DNA of 18,882 bases from Desulfobacter sp. (lineage in GTDB: Bacteria > Desulfobacterota > Desulfobacteria > Desulfobacterales > Desulfobacteraceae), in NCBI GenBank assembly GCA_030145005.1, contig JAQYWJ010000020.1, positions 1 to 18,882 on the forward strand, in the 5' to 3' direction. Shown in pieces: positions 6,742-13,817 of the stretch. A program made the position numbers and the translations under genes. The notes beneath the pieces are model-generated. The model saw only the letters and a program-made list of their open reading frames with translations. It was not told the DNA's origin and did not search any database. The number at the start of each line of letters is the position of its first letter. The first letter of the stretch is position 1.

Positions 6742-8184
6742 ATGTACTGCACTCATTTCAACCTGAAAAAAAAACCCTTCCAGCTCAGCGCGGATAACAG
6801 CTTTTTGTGGTTAGGCAACACCCACGCCAGGGCTTTAGACCTGCTTAAAAGCGGCATTGACGGCTCCCAGCGGCTGATGGTCCTCACCGGAGACATCGGT
6901 ACGGGCAAGACTACTCTGATCCATGAACTGCGCCATTGCCTGCCCCAAACGACCGCAGTCGCCCATATCACCGATCCGAGCATTGAACGCCACTATCTGT
7001 TTCTTGCCATTGCCCAGGGCCTGGGATTTGATGGACTTTATGGGGAAGGAGAAAAATTTGCCCCGGTACTGTGGGCTTTTTTAAAGCGTCGGCGCCAGGC
7101 CCAAAAAAAATGCCTGATCATTATTGACGAGGCCCACCTGATTCCGGAGCAATTCCTGGCCCTGCTTTCCTCCTGGGCCAAATTTGCGCCGGACAATACC
7201 CTCACCCTAATCCTTGCCGGTCAGTTGGAGCTTCACCAAGTCATGGAAAAAACCCTGGGACTTTCATGGGAAAAGCAGGTGGATGTCCCTGCCATGCTCT
7301 CCCCCCTGGAAGAAAAACAGACCCGGGACTATATCAACCGGCGCCTTGAGCTGGCTGGTGCAACACACAGAATTTTTATCCCCGAAGCTGTCCGGGAAGT
7401 ACACAGGTATACCAAGGGCATCCCCCGGCGCATCAACATCGCCTGCGACCAAGCCATGATCGCCGCCTACACAAAAGATATGCAAACCGTTGATGCCCAG
7501 ACCTTCCAGGAAGCCGTGGGCATTCTGAAACTCCCCCAGGTGCCGGCGGCTGTCTCCCAGCCGGTGCCGGCGCCCCAAACGCATCCAGCCGACCCAAGGC
7601 CCCGACGTCCGGCAAGTATCCTGTCTACCCTGGCCGCAGCCTTTCTCCTGGCCGTTATCGCCTATACCTTCTATCCCCGAATACTTTCCGTTCCGGATCA
7701 AATACCGCTTCCCCCAAGCAAAACACCGGCAACGCAAAAGGGCCCGGTTATTGTGCCGGCCATGACCGTTCCGAGCACTGCGGCTACGGAAGCCCATGGG
7801 GACCTGCCCGAGTCCGCCGCCCGGCTGGAAGCGTTTCCGGTAGAACCCCAAGCCCCGCCCCTGGAACTCGATCAAGTACCGCAGGCGCCTTCTGAACAAA
7901 CCGCTGCCGAACCCGACAGGACCGCCGATATGGATGAGTTCATCAAAGAGGTCTTCATTAAGGTCTTCATTATGGACAAGGCCGATTCTATAACCCGGGT
8001 CCTGGGCCCGTCCCCCCGGCCATCGGCCCATAAAGCACCGGCACCTGAAACGCCTGCACCTGCCGTGCCGCCGGCATCCCGTAACCAAGACCCTGAACCC
8101 GCCTATGACCCCACCCCGGCCACATCCGCACAGCCGGACCCGGATGCCGTCATCGACTGGCTTATAAGAAAAAAATCCCGCTGA
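6742..8184 (+). CDS. GspA/ExeA-like AAA+ ATPase with one transmembrane segment
   Basis: This 480-residue protein opens YCTHFNLKKKPFQLSADN, the hallmark start of GspA/ExeA/MshM-type ATPases, which help assemble secretion machinery or pili. Walker A GDIGTGKTT is at 50-58 and Walker B CLIIIDEAH at 124-132. GIPRRINIACDQAM (near 230-245) is the family sensor region. A single hydrophobic helix lies at about 293-312, followed by some 165 Pro/Ala-rich residues that probably sit in the periplasm. No C-terminal peptidoglycan-binding domain like that of ExeA is recognisable. The ribosome site is weak (AAGGA about 14 bases from the ATG), and a transposon relic ends just upstream. There are no secretion genes in the window, so the partner system is unknown. 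Confidence 0.85.
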   Translation: MYCTHFNLKKKPFQLSADNSFLWLGNTHARALDLLKSGIDGSQRLMVLTGDIGTGKTTLIHELRHCLPQTTAVAHITDPSIERHYLFLAIAQGLGFDGLYGEGEKFAPVLWAFLKRRRQAQKKCLIIIDEAHLIPEQFLALLSSWAKFAPDNTLTLILAGQLELHQVMEKTLGLSWEKQVDVPAMLSPLEEKQTRDYINRRLELAGATHRIFIPEAVREVHRYTKGIPRRINIACDQAMIAAYTKDMQTVDAQTFQEAVGILKLPQVPAAVSQPVPAPQTHPADPRPRRPASILSTLAAAFLLAVIAYTFYPRILSVPDQIPLPPSKTPATQKGPVIVPAMTVPSTAATEAHGDLPESAARLEAFPVEPQAPPLELDQVPQAPSEQTAAEPDRTADMDEFIKEVFIKVFIMDKADSITRVLGPSPRPSAHKAPAPETPAPAVPPASRNQDPEPAYDPTPATSAQPDPDAVIDWLIRKKSR

Positions 8185-8310
8185 TTCCCCTTCAAGGGTC
8201 TGGAAAAAAATATCCGGCACAACAGGCGGTGACTACCGCAATATATAGTGAGTATGAAAGATAAATATAAATTTGACTAATCAGTAAAAAGTTGACCAGA
8301 CCGGCTTAAT

Positions 8311-8334
8311 AGTGCAATTTTTTTGTGTTGCACT
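8311..8334. other. Palindrome between the ATPase gene and the dehydrogenase gene
   Basis: AGTGCAA (8311-8317) and TTGCACT (8328-8334) form a perfect 7-bp stem around a 10-base T-rich loop, followed by CTTTTG. It could be a weak terminator for the upstream gene or an operator, as it lies 25 bases before a good -35 box. The surrounding 8185-8431 gap holds no gene. Confidence 0.45.
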
Positions 8335-8358
8335 CTTTTGTATCAAGCGTGCGGCTTC

Positions 8359-8388
8359 TTGACACAGGTCGTATTTCCCGGGTATTAG
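8359..8388 (+). promoter_or_regulatory. Sigma-70-type promoter of the erythrose-4-phosphate dehydrogenase gene
   Basis: TTGACA (8359-8364) matches the -35 consensus fully. TATTAG (8383-8388) matches four of six -10 positions, with an 18-base spacer. The start codon is 44 bases downstream. Confidence 0.5.
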
Positions 8389-8431
8389 AAGTGTTCTTTT
8401 ATTAACCCCAAACGGTTCAGGAAGTCTGGTA

Positions 8432-9445
8432 ATGGCATATAAGATAGCAGTGAACGGATATGGAAGGATCGGACGTTGCGTAGTGCGTGCCCTTTACGAG
8501 TCCAGGGCATACAGAGAAAAGCTTTGCCTTGTGGCCATTAATGAGGCCTGGCATCCGGATACGGTGTTTCATCTGACCCGGTTTGATTCCACCCATGGAC
8601 GGTTTCCAGGGGATGTAAGGAAAACCGCCCGGGGTATGGCCATTGAAAACGATGAGATCTGTCTGCTTCAGGAAAAAAATATTGGGAACCTGCCCTGGAA
8701 GGACCTTGAGGTCGACGCAGTTCTGGACTGCACCGGTATTTTTAATGACAGACAGGCCGCCAAACTGCATATTCTATCCGGTGCCGCAAAGGTTATTTAT
8801 TCCCATCCCGGTAAAGATAAAATGGATGCCACCATTGTATACGGGGTGAATCACAATAGCCTGAAAGCCGGAGATGCTGTTATTTCCAATGCCTCCTGCA
8901 CCTCTAACTGCCTGATTCCCATTTTAAGTGTCATTGACGCAGTGCTTGGCATTGACAGCGGCTCAATCACCACCATTCATTCTGCCATGAACGACCAGCC
9001 TGTGATTGACGCATATAATACGGATCTGCGAAAAACAAGGTCTGCCCTGCAGTCCATTATTCCGGTGACCACGTCCCTTGCAAAGGGGATCGGCAGGATT
9101 CTGCCCCATCTGGATAACAAATTTGAAACCCTGGCCATCCGGGTCCCTACCACCAATGTTTCCATCATGGACATTGCCCTTGTGGTGGCGGCGGATACAG
9201 ATGCGGATCAGATCAATGATCTGCTTACCCGGGCCGCAGAATCAGATTTAAAAGGAATTTTAGGGGTGAATGATGAACAGCTGGTGTCCTGTGATTTTAA
9301 CCATGATCCCAGGTCCGCCATTGTTGATCTGCCCCAGACCCGGGTATCGGGATCTCGGCTTGTAAAAATTCAGGCATGGTTTGACAATGAGTGGGGGTAT
9401 TCCAACAGGATGCTTGACACCACAATTGCCGCCCTTGATAAATAG
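8432..9445 (+). CDS. epd: Erythrose-4-phosphate dehydrogenase-like protein (GAPDH superfamily)
   Basis: This 337-residue protein opens with the Rossmann pattern NGYGRIGRCV. The active site is SNASCTSNC with catalytic Cys156, and His183 lies in TTIHSAMNDQPVIDAY. The last motif, the LPWKDLEVDAVLDCTGIF stretch (88-105) and the VAINE segment (34-38) resemble enterobacterial Epd more than ordinary glycolytic GAPDH. Epd oxidises D-erythrose 4-phosphate to 4-phosphoerythronate with NAD, the first step of the DXP-dependent pyridoxal phosphate route. AGGAAG (8419-8424) supports the start. No other vitamin B6 gene is nearby, and a glycolytic role cannot be excluded because the families share the same active site. 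Confidence 0.82.
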   Translation: MAYKIAVNGYGRIGRCVVRALYESRAYREKLCLVAINEAWHPDTVFHLTRFDSTHGRFPGDVRKTARGMAIENDEICLLQEKNIGNLPWKDLEVDAVLDCTGIFNDRQAAKLHILSGAAKVIYSHPGKDKMDATIVYGVNHNSLKAGDAVISNASCTSNCLIPILSVIDAVLGIDSGSITTIHSAMNDQPVIDAYNTDLRKTRSALQSIIPVTTSLAKGIGRILPHLDNKFETLAIRVPTTNVSIMDIALVVAADTDADQINDLLTRAAESDLKGILGVNDEQLVSCDFNHDPRSAIVDLPQTRVSGSRLVKIQAWFDNEWGYSNRMLDTTIAALDK

Positions 9446-9480
9446 TGTTTGAACGGCTCGTTAGAGGAGCGCATGCTCAC

Positions 9481-9518
9481 AAAGTCACCCATCTGCGGCG
9501 TTGCATCCGGGTAACTTT
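9481..9518 (+). repeat. Dispersed intergenic repeat, copy 2 (hairpin form)
   Basis: AAAGTCACCC (9481-9490) pairs with GGGTAACTTT (9509-9518) at 9 of 10 positions, and TGC/GCA pairs inside. The apex CTGCGGCGTTGCATC contains the core also seen, inverted, near 1252 and, as GTTGCATCAATGGGCACA, near 11451 and 16471. A wider GTGTTTG/CAAACAC pair (9445-9451, 9524-9530) encloses it. It could be a repeat-derived hairpin at the 3' end of the epd mRNA. Confidence 0.6.
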
Positions 9519-9541
9519 TTATCCAAACACGGGTTTCCGTT

Positions 9542-9570
9542 TAGACATTAATGAGGTAATATTATGTAAT
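9542..9570 (+). promoter_or_regulatory. Probable sigma-70-type promoter of fhs
   Basis: TAGACA (9542-9547) and TGTAAT (9565-9570) each match five of six consensus positions with a 17-base spacer. The leader would be about 40 bases long and includes the AAGGAG ribosome site at 9606-9611. Confidence 0.5.
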
Positions 9571-9618
9571 TTAAAGGTCTGAATGCAACTCAAACCCTAA
9601 AGTGAAAGGAGTTTGGCC

Positions 9619-11394
9619 ATGGCGTTGGATCCAATCAAACATGCGGATTGGGAAATTGCAGAAGATGCAGAAAAAGAGATGCTCACCATTTATAAAATCG
9701 GTGAAAAACTCGGATTGACCAAAGAAGAACTGCTGCCCCATGGGCATTACATTGGTAAAATTGATTTCATGAAAGTACTTGACCGTCTTAAAGATAAGCC
9801 CAACGGAAAGTATATTGATGTCACCGCCATTACCCCCACCCCGCTTGGCGAAGGCAAGTCCACCTCTGCCATAGGCCTGGTGCAGGGCCTCGGAAAACTC
9901 GGAAAAAGTGCTTCTGCTGCCATTCGTCAGCCTTCAGGCGGCCCGACCATGAACATCAAGGGGTCTGCCGCAGGCGGCGGTTTGGCCCAATGCATTCCTT
10001 TGACCCCCTTCTCTTTAGGGTTTACCGGCGACATCAACGCCATCATGAACGCCCACAATCTGGCCATGGTTGCCCTGACCTCTCGTTTACAGCATGAAAG
10101 AAACTATACGGACGAGCAGCTGGAACGTCTCTCCGGCATGAAGAGAATCGATATTGATCCCACCAACATTGAAATGGGCTGGGTCATGGATTTCTGCAGC
10201 CAGGCCCTGCGTAACATCATCATCGGTATTGACGGCGTAAACGGCAAGTTTGACGGTTTCATGATGAAATCCAAATTCGGTATTGCCGTGTCTTCAGAAG
10301 TTATGGCCATTTTGTCCCTGGCCACTGACCTTAAAGATCTGCGTGAAAGAATGGGTAAAATCGTTGTGGCATACACCAAAAAAGGTGCACCTGTTACCAC
10401 CGAAGACTTAAAGGTTGCCGGTGCCATGACCGCCTGGATGGTTGATGCCATGAAACCTTCTTTGATGCAAACCCTGGAAGGCCAGCCTGTTATCGTTCAT
10501 GCAGCTCCTTTCGCCAACATCGCCATTGGCCAGAGCTCCATCATTGCTGACAAAATCGGTTTGAAACTGGCTGACTACCACGTGACCGAATCAGGCTTTG
10601 GCGCCGGCATTGGTTTTGAAAAATTTTGGAACCTGAAATGCCGCTACTCCGGGCTGAAACCTGACTGTGCTGTTGTTGTTGCAACGATCCGTGCCTTGAA
10701 GTGCCACGGCGGCGCACCTGTGCCCGTTCCGGGGAAGCCCATGCCCGAAGCGTACAACACTGAAAATGTTGAATGGGTTGAAAAAGGATGCGTCAATCTC
10801 ATCCATCACATCCGCAACGTGCGTAAAGCCGGTATATCTCCGGTTGTTTGCATCAATGCCTTTTATACTGACACTGACGCTGAAATCGCTAAGGTTCGTG
10901 AGTTGGTCGAGGCTGAAGGTGAAAGAGTGGCGCTTTCCCGCCACTGGGAAAAAGGCGGCGATGGTGCCATTGAATTTGCCCGCGCCGTTGTGGATGCATG
11001 TGAGGAAAAAACGGAATTCAAGTTTCTCTACATGCTGGATATGCCGCTTAAACAAAGAATCGAACTCATTGCCAAAGAAGTTTACGGTGCCGCCGGTGTT
11101 GATTATTCTCCTGTTGCCGACAGGAAACTGGCTCAACTCCAGGCCGATCCGGACGTTTCTAAGATGGGTGTGTGCATGGTGAAAACGCACCTGTCTTTGT
11201 CTGACAACTCTGCGCTTAAGGGTGTGCCTACAGATTGGAGACTGGCCATCCGTGAAGTCCTGATTTACAGGGGTGCGGGTTTCATCGTTCCTGTTGCCGG
11301 CGATATTTCACTGATGCCGGGTACCTGTTCCAACCCGGCTTTTAAACGCATTGATGTTGATGTTGAAACCGGTAAGGTTCAGGGCATATTCTAA
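9619..11394 (+). CDS. fhs: Formate-tetrahydrofolate ligase
   Basis: This 591-residue cytoplasmic enzyme makes 10-formyl-tetrahydrofolate from formate, tetrahydrofolate and ATP. The ATP loop TPTPLGEGKSTSAIGLVQG starts at about 74. It is followed by the strongly conserved AAIRQPSGGPTMNIKG and FTGDINAIMNAHNLA. The ATG at 9619 is chosen because AAGGAG (9606-9611) is 7 bases upstream; the in-frame TTG at 9613 would be too close. At 591 residues it is longer than the usual 555-560, a form I associate with anaerobic Desulfobacterota. With folD next door it supplies consecutive steps of the methyl branch of the Wood-Ljungdahl pathway or of folate one-carbon supply. No carbon monoxide dehydrogenase genes are in view, so direction and role remain open. 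Confidence 0.97.
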   Translation: MALDPIKHADWEIAEDAEKEMLTIYKIGEKLGLTKEELLPHGHYIGKIDFMKVLDRLKDKPNGKYIDVTAITPTPLGEGKSTSAIGLVQGLGKLGKSASAAIRQPSGGPTMNIKGSAAGGGLAQCIPLTPFSLGFTGDINAIMNAHNLAMVALTSRLQHERNYTDEQLERLSGMKRIDIDPTNIEMGWVMDFCSQALRNIIIGIDGVNGKFDGFMMKSKFGIAVSSEVMAILSLATDLKDLRERMGKIVVAYTKKGAPVTTEDLKVAGAMTAWMVDAMKPSLMQTLEGQPVIVHAAPFANIAIGQSSIIADKIGLKLADYHVTESGFGAGIGFEKFWNLKCRYSGLKPDCAVVVATIRALKCHGGAPVPVPGKPMPEAYNTENVEWVEKGCVNLIHHIRNVRKAGISPVVCINAFYTDTDAEIAKVRELVEAEGERVALSRHWEKGGDGAIEFARAVVDACEEKTEFKFLYMLDMPLKQRIELIAKEVYGAAGVDYSPVADRKLAQLQADPDVSKMGVCMVKTHLSLSDNSALKGVPTDWRLAIREVLIYRGAGFIVPVAGDISLMPGTCSNPAFKRIDVDVETGKVQGIF

Positions 11395-11400
11395 GGGGCC

Positions 11401-11577
11401 ATGGAAAAAATAAAATCTACCATATGGTTTGCCTTTTTACCCGTCTTCTTCGTTGCATCAATGGGCACATATTTCAATCAAGATTTAACCAATCCGGCAA
11501 AGGGAACGGCGCTGTCCGGTTTTTTCTGCTTTGCCGGATCCTATCAGGAGAAATGGTATGACCGCAAAAATCATTAG
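11401..11577 (+). CDS. Possible small membrane protein between fhs and folD
   Basis: An open frame of 58 codons starts 6 bases after the fhs stop and runs 20 bases into folD in another frame. The predicted peptide begins MEKIKSTIWFAFLPVFFVAS, a single hydrophobic stretch (about 8-24) with a basic start, then a polar tail ending KWYDRKNH. The purine-rich AGGGG before it is only 2 bases from the ATG, which is poor spacing. The FFVASMGTYFN part is encoded by a dispersed repeat, and the other copy near 16454 also reads FFVASMGTHFN in frame. It may be a real small protein or simply a repeat that is open by chance. Confidence 0.2.
   Translation: MEKIKSTIWFAFLPVFFVASMGTYFNQDLTNPAKGTALSGFFCFAGSYQEKWYDRKNH
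11446..11478 (+). repeat. Dispersed intergenic repeat, copy 3
   Basis: CGTTGCATCAATGGGCACA and the ATTTCAAT that follows recur at 16471-16498; over about 31 bases the two copies differ at about two positions. It lies in the 163-base fhs-folD gap. The GTTGCATC part is shared with the hairpin copy at 9481. Confidence 0.65.
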
Positions 11578-12454
11578 CGGAGCCGAGATAAGAAAGACTA
11601 TTCTGGCTGAAATTAAGGCAGATGTTGAAAATATGAAGGCCAAACATGGCAAAGTGCCGGGTCTGGCAACCATTCTTGTGGGCAAAGACCCGGGGTCTGT
11701 CAGCTATGTAACCTTGAAAGTAAAAACAGCTTTGTCTGTTGGATTTAATGAAATTCAGGATGATCAGCCCGAAGATATCTGCGAAGCTGATCTGCTGGCT
11801 TTAATCGAAAAATACAACAATGATCCCGACATCCACGGCATTCTGGTTCAATTGCCGCTGCCTAAGCATATTGATGAAAAAAAGGTGATTAATGCCATCA
11901 ATCCGGACAAGGACGTGGATGCATTCCATCCCGTTAATGTCGGCCGTTTGATGATCAACTGTGATGAAGCCAGGTTCCTGCCCTGCACCCCGGCCGGTAT
12001 CCAGGAGATGATCGTCCGTTCCGGCACGCAAACATGCGGGGCAGAGGTCGTTGTGGTGGGTCGTTCCAATATCGTCGGCAAACCCATTGCCATAATGATG
12101 GCCCAAAAAAGTGTTCGTGCCAACGCTACCGTAACCATTGTTCATACAAAGACCAAAGATCTTGCCACCCATTGCAAACGTGCTGATATCCTTGTTGTTG
12201 CAGCCGGTGTGCCTGGTCTTGTTAAACCCGAATGGATCAAACCGGGTGCCACTGTTATTGACGTCGGCGTTAATCGTGTGGGTATGAACGAAGCCACCGG
12301 CAAAGCCATACTCAAAGGTGACGTGGACTTTGATGCAGCCAAGGAAATTGCAGGAAAAATCACCCCTGTTCCCGGTGGCGTCGGACCCATGACCATTGCC
12401 ATGCTCATGAAAAATACCCTGAAAGCCGCCCAGTATGCCCTGGGAGATTTATAA
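11558..12454 (+). CDS. folD: Bifunctional methylene-tetrahydrofolate dehydrogenase / methenyl-tetrahydrofolate cyclohydrolase
   Basis: This 298-residue enzyme interconverts 10-formyl-, 5,10-methenyl- and 5,10-methylene-tetrahydrofolate using NAD(P). Family motifs in order are the SYVTLK tyrosine-lysine pair (catalytic Lys), QLPLPKHID, KDVDAFHPVNVGRL, PCTPAG, VVVGRSNIVGKP (dinucleotide fold), IDVGVNRV and PVPGGVGPMT. KDVDAFH carries Ala where most FolD proteins have Gly, a mild change. AGGAG (11546-11550) is 7 bases before ATG 11558, so an upstream TTG at 11531 is not used. It works directly after the fhs product, and the two genes are probably co-transcribed. Confidence 0.96.
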   Translation: MTAKIISGAEIRKTILAEIKADVENMKAKHGKVPGLATILVGKDPGSVSYVTLKVKTALSVGFNEIQDDQPEDICEADLLALIEKYNNDPDIHGILVQLPLPKHIDEKKVINAINPDKDVDAFHPVNVGRLMINCDEARFLPCTPAGIQEMIVRSGTQTCGAEVVVVGRSNIVGKPIAIMMAQKSVRANATVTIVHTKTKDLATHCKRADILVVAAGVPGLVKPEWIKPGATVIDVGVNRVGMNEATGKAILKGDVDFDAAKEIAGKITPVPGGVGPMTIAMLMKNTLKAAQYALGDL

Positions 12455-12480
12455 AAATTCTGTGACACAAAGGAGGAAAA

Positions 12481-12792
12481 ATGGCCCAAGGAGATGGATT
12501 TGTAATGAATGAGGCGCAAACTGATGGATCGACTGCTGAAAGCGTACTGCCCAAGATAGATTTCTCAAGTTTTATTTTGTCTTTGTATTCATCCGGTCTT
12601 GTACAGCTCGGAACAGTGGAGGATCCCTCCACCGGGAAAAAAACAAAAGACCTGGAAATGGCCAAACACACCATTGAGATGATTGCAATGCTCCAGGAGA
12701 AAACTTCAGGCAATCTGACCGGGGATGAAGAAAACCTGCTTAAAGCCCTGCTCAGTGAGCTGCGCATGGCCTATGTGGAGGCTAAGGCCTGA
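12481..12792 (+). CDS. DUF1844 family protein
   Basis: This 103-residue protein has an N-terminal polar stretch (about 1-25), then the DUF1844 core: FSSFILSLYSSGLVQLG, a short segment with TGK, and a helical half with AKHTIEMIAMLQEKTSGNLT and LLSELRMAYVEA. The family is common in Desulfobacterota and other bacteria, and its biochemical role is unknown. A strong AGGAGG (12471-12476) precedes the ATG. Its stop overlaps the ispE start by one base (TGATG), so the two are translationally coupled. It lies 26 bases after folD. Confidence 0.85.
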   Translation: MAQGDGFVMNEAQTDGSTAESVLPKIDFSSFILSLYSSGLVQLGTVEDPSTGKKTKDLEMAKHTIEMIAMLQEKTSGNLTGDEENLLKALLSELRMAYVEAKA

Positions 12793-13682
12793 TGCCGGTG
12801 CGGCTTTCTCCTGCTAAAATTAATTTATTTCTTTATGTCACGGGCAGGCGGGCTGATGGTTACCACGAGCTGTTTTCCCTAATGGCCCCGTTGACACTTG
12901 CCGACCGTCTGGAAATTGTCCGGTCAGGCAACGGCATCAGGGCGGTGTGCAGCCATCCTGATGTGCCTGAAGATGATACGAACCTGGCATGCAGGGCCGC
13001 AGCCCTTTTCAGGTCTGCAATGATTGACAAAAAAGGAGATCCTGTCTTTCATCATCTGACCATTCACATTGAAAAAAAAATCCCCGTATGCGGTGGACTT
13101 GGCGGAGGCAGTTCCAATGCCGCCTGTGTGCTGTTGGCCTTGAATGAATATAGCGAAACGCCGTTTTCCACAGATGAACTGATGCGTTTAGGCCTGACCC
13201 TGGGTGCAGATGTTCCTTTTTTTATTTCCGGAGCGCCTGCGTTTGCCTCCGGCGTAGGTGAAAAACTTGTCCCGTGTAGGGAGATGCCGGATCTGTCGGT
13301 GATTATTGTCAATCCGGGTGTGCCTGCTTCAACAGTAAATGTTTTCAGAAAGTTAGAATTTGGATTGACATTCACCCCTTCATATATTATAAATCCGAGT
13401 TCGAATGCACTGCCATTCGGAAAAAAGCTTGATGGCAGGGAAATTTTGCATAACGATCTTGAAGGACCGGCATGCAGTTTATACCCTGAGATCGGTACTG
13501 CAAAAAAAGAGATGGCGTTGTTGCTGGGAAGAAATGTGTATATGTCTGGAAGCGGCTCGTCTCTTTTTGCTCTTTACTCGGACCACGGTGTGGCCGAAAG
13601 GGACTATGAACAGCTTTTGCAGGCTCGGTCGGAAAATATGAAATTTGTTTTTTTTTCCCGGATCAGGCTTTGGGATGGCTGA
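12792..13682 (+). CDS. ispE: 4-diphosphocytidyl-2-C-methyl-D-erythritol kinase
   Basis: This 296-residue GHMP kinase catalyses an ATP-dependent step of the MEP (non-mevalonate) isoprenoid pathway. The start LSPAKINLFLYVTGRRADGYHEL carries the substrate-site lysine. The ATP loop PVCGGLGGGSSNAA is at about 98-111. LGADVPFFISG (about 136-146) carries the catalytic Asp, and the third GHMP motif VYMSGSGSSLFAL is near the end. It is coupled by a one-base overlap to the DUF1844 gene. A tRNA-Gln gene follows after 14 bases, and the tRNA-prs part matches the ispE-tRNA-prs-rplY-pth order found in many proteobacteria. Confidence 0.96.
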   Translation: MPVRLSPAKINLFLYVTGRRADGYHELFSLMAPLTLADRLEIVRSGNGIRAVCSHPDVPEDDTNLACRAAALFRSAMIDKKGDPVFHHLTIHIEKKIPVCGGLGGGSSNAACVLLALNEYSETPFSTDELMRLGLTLGADVPFFISGAPAFASGVGEKLVPCREMPDLSVIIVNPGVPASTVNVFRKLEFGLTFTPSYIINPSSNALPFGKKLDGREILHNDLEGPACSLYPEIGTAKKEMALLLGRNVYMSGSGSSLFALYSDHGVAERDYEQLLQARSENMKFVFFSRIRLWDG

Positions 13683-13696
13683 TATAAAAAAAGTTT

Positions 13697-13771
13697 TGGG
13701 GCGTCGTCAAGTGGTAAGACACAGGGTTTTGATCCCTGCATTCAGAGGTTCGAGTCCTCTCGCCCCAGCCA
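13697..13771 (+). tRNA. tRNA-Gln (anticodon TTG)
   Basis: A complete cloverleaf can be drawn. Acceptor TGGGGCG (13697-13703) pairs with CGCCCCA (13761-13767), the D stem is GTC/GAC, the anticodon stem CAGGG/CCCTG holds loop TTTTGAT with anticodon TTG at 13729-13731, and the T stem AGAGG/CCTCT has loop TTCGAGT. The discriminator G is followed by an encoded CCA. There is no room for its own promoter after ispE, so it is probably cut from the ispE-prs transcript. Confidence 0.97.
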
Positions 13772-13817
13772 AAAATTTTAAAGGGCCAGAAATGGTTAGA
13801 AAACAAAGAGGTTTATT

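Noticed and set aside
7264..8220. Long open frame on the - strand opposite the GspA-like ATPase gene
   Set aside because: It is antisense to a gene with clear Walker motifs. Its Gly/Arg-rich product mirrors the GC-rich, proline-coding strand and matches no family.
10591..11190. 199-codon frame on the - strand opposite fhs
   Set aside because: Shadow of the conserved fhs frame, with no ribosome site or family match.
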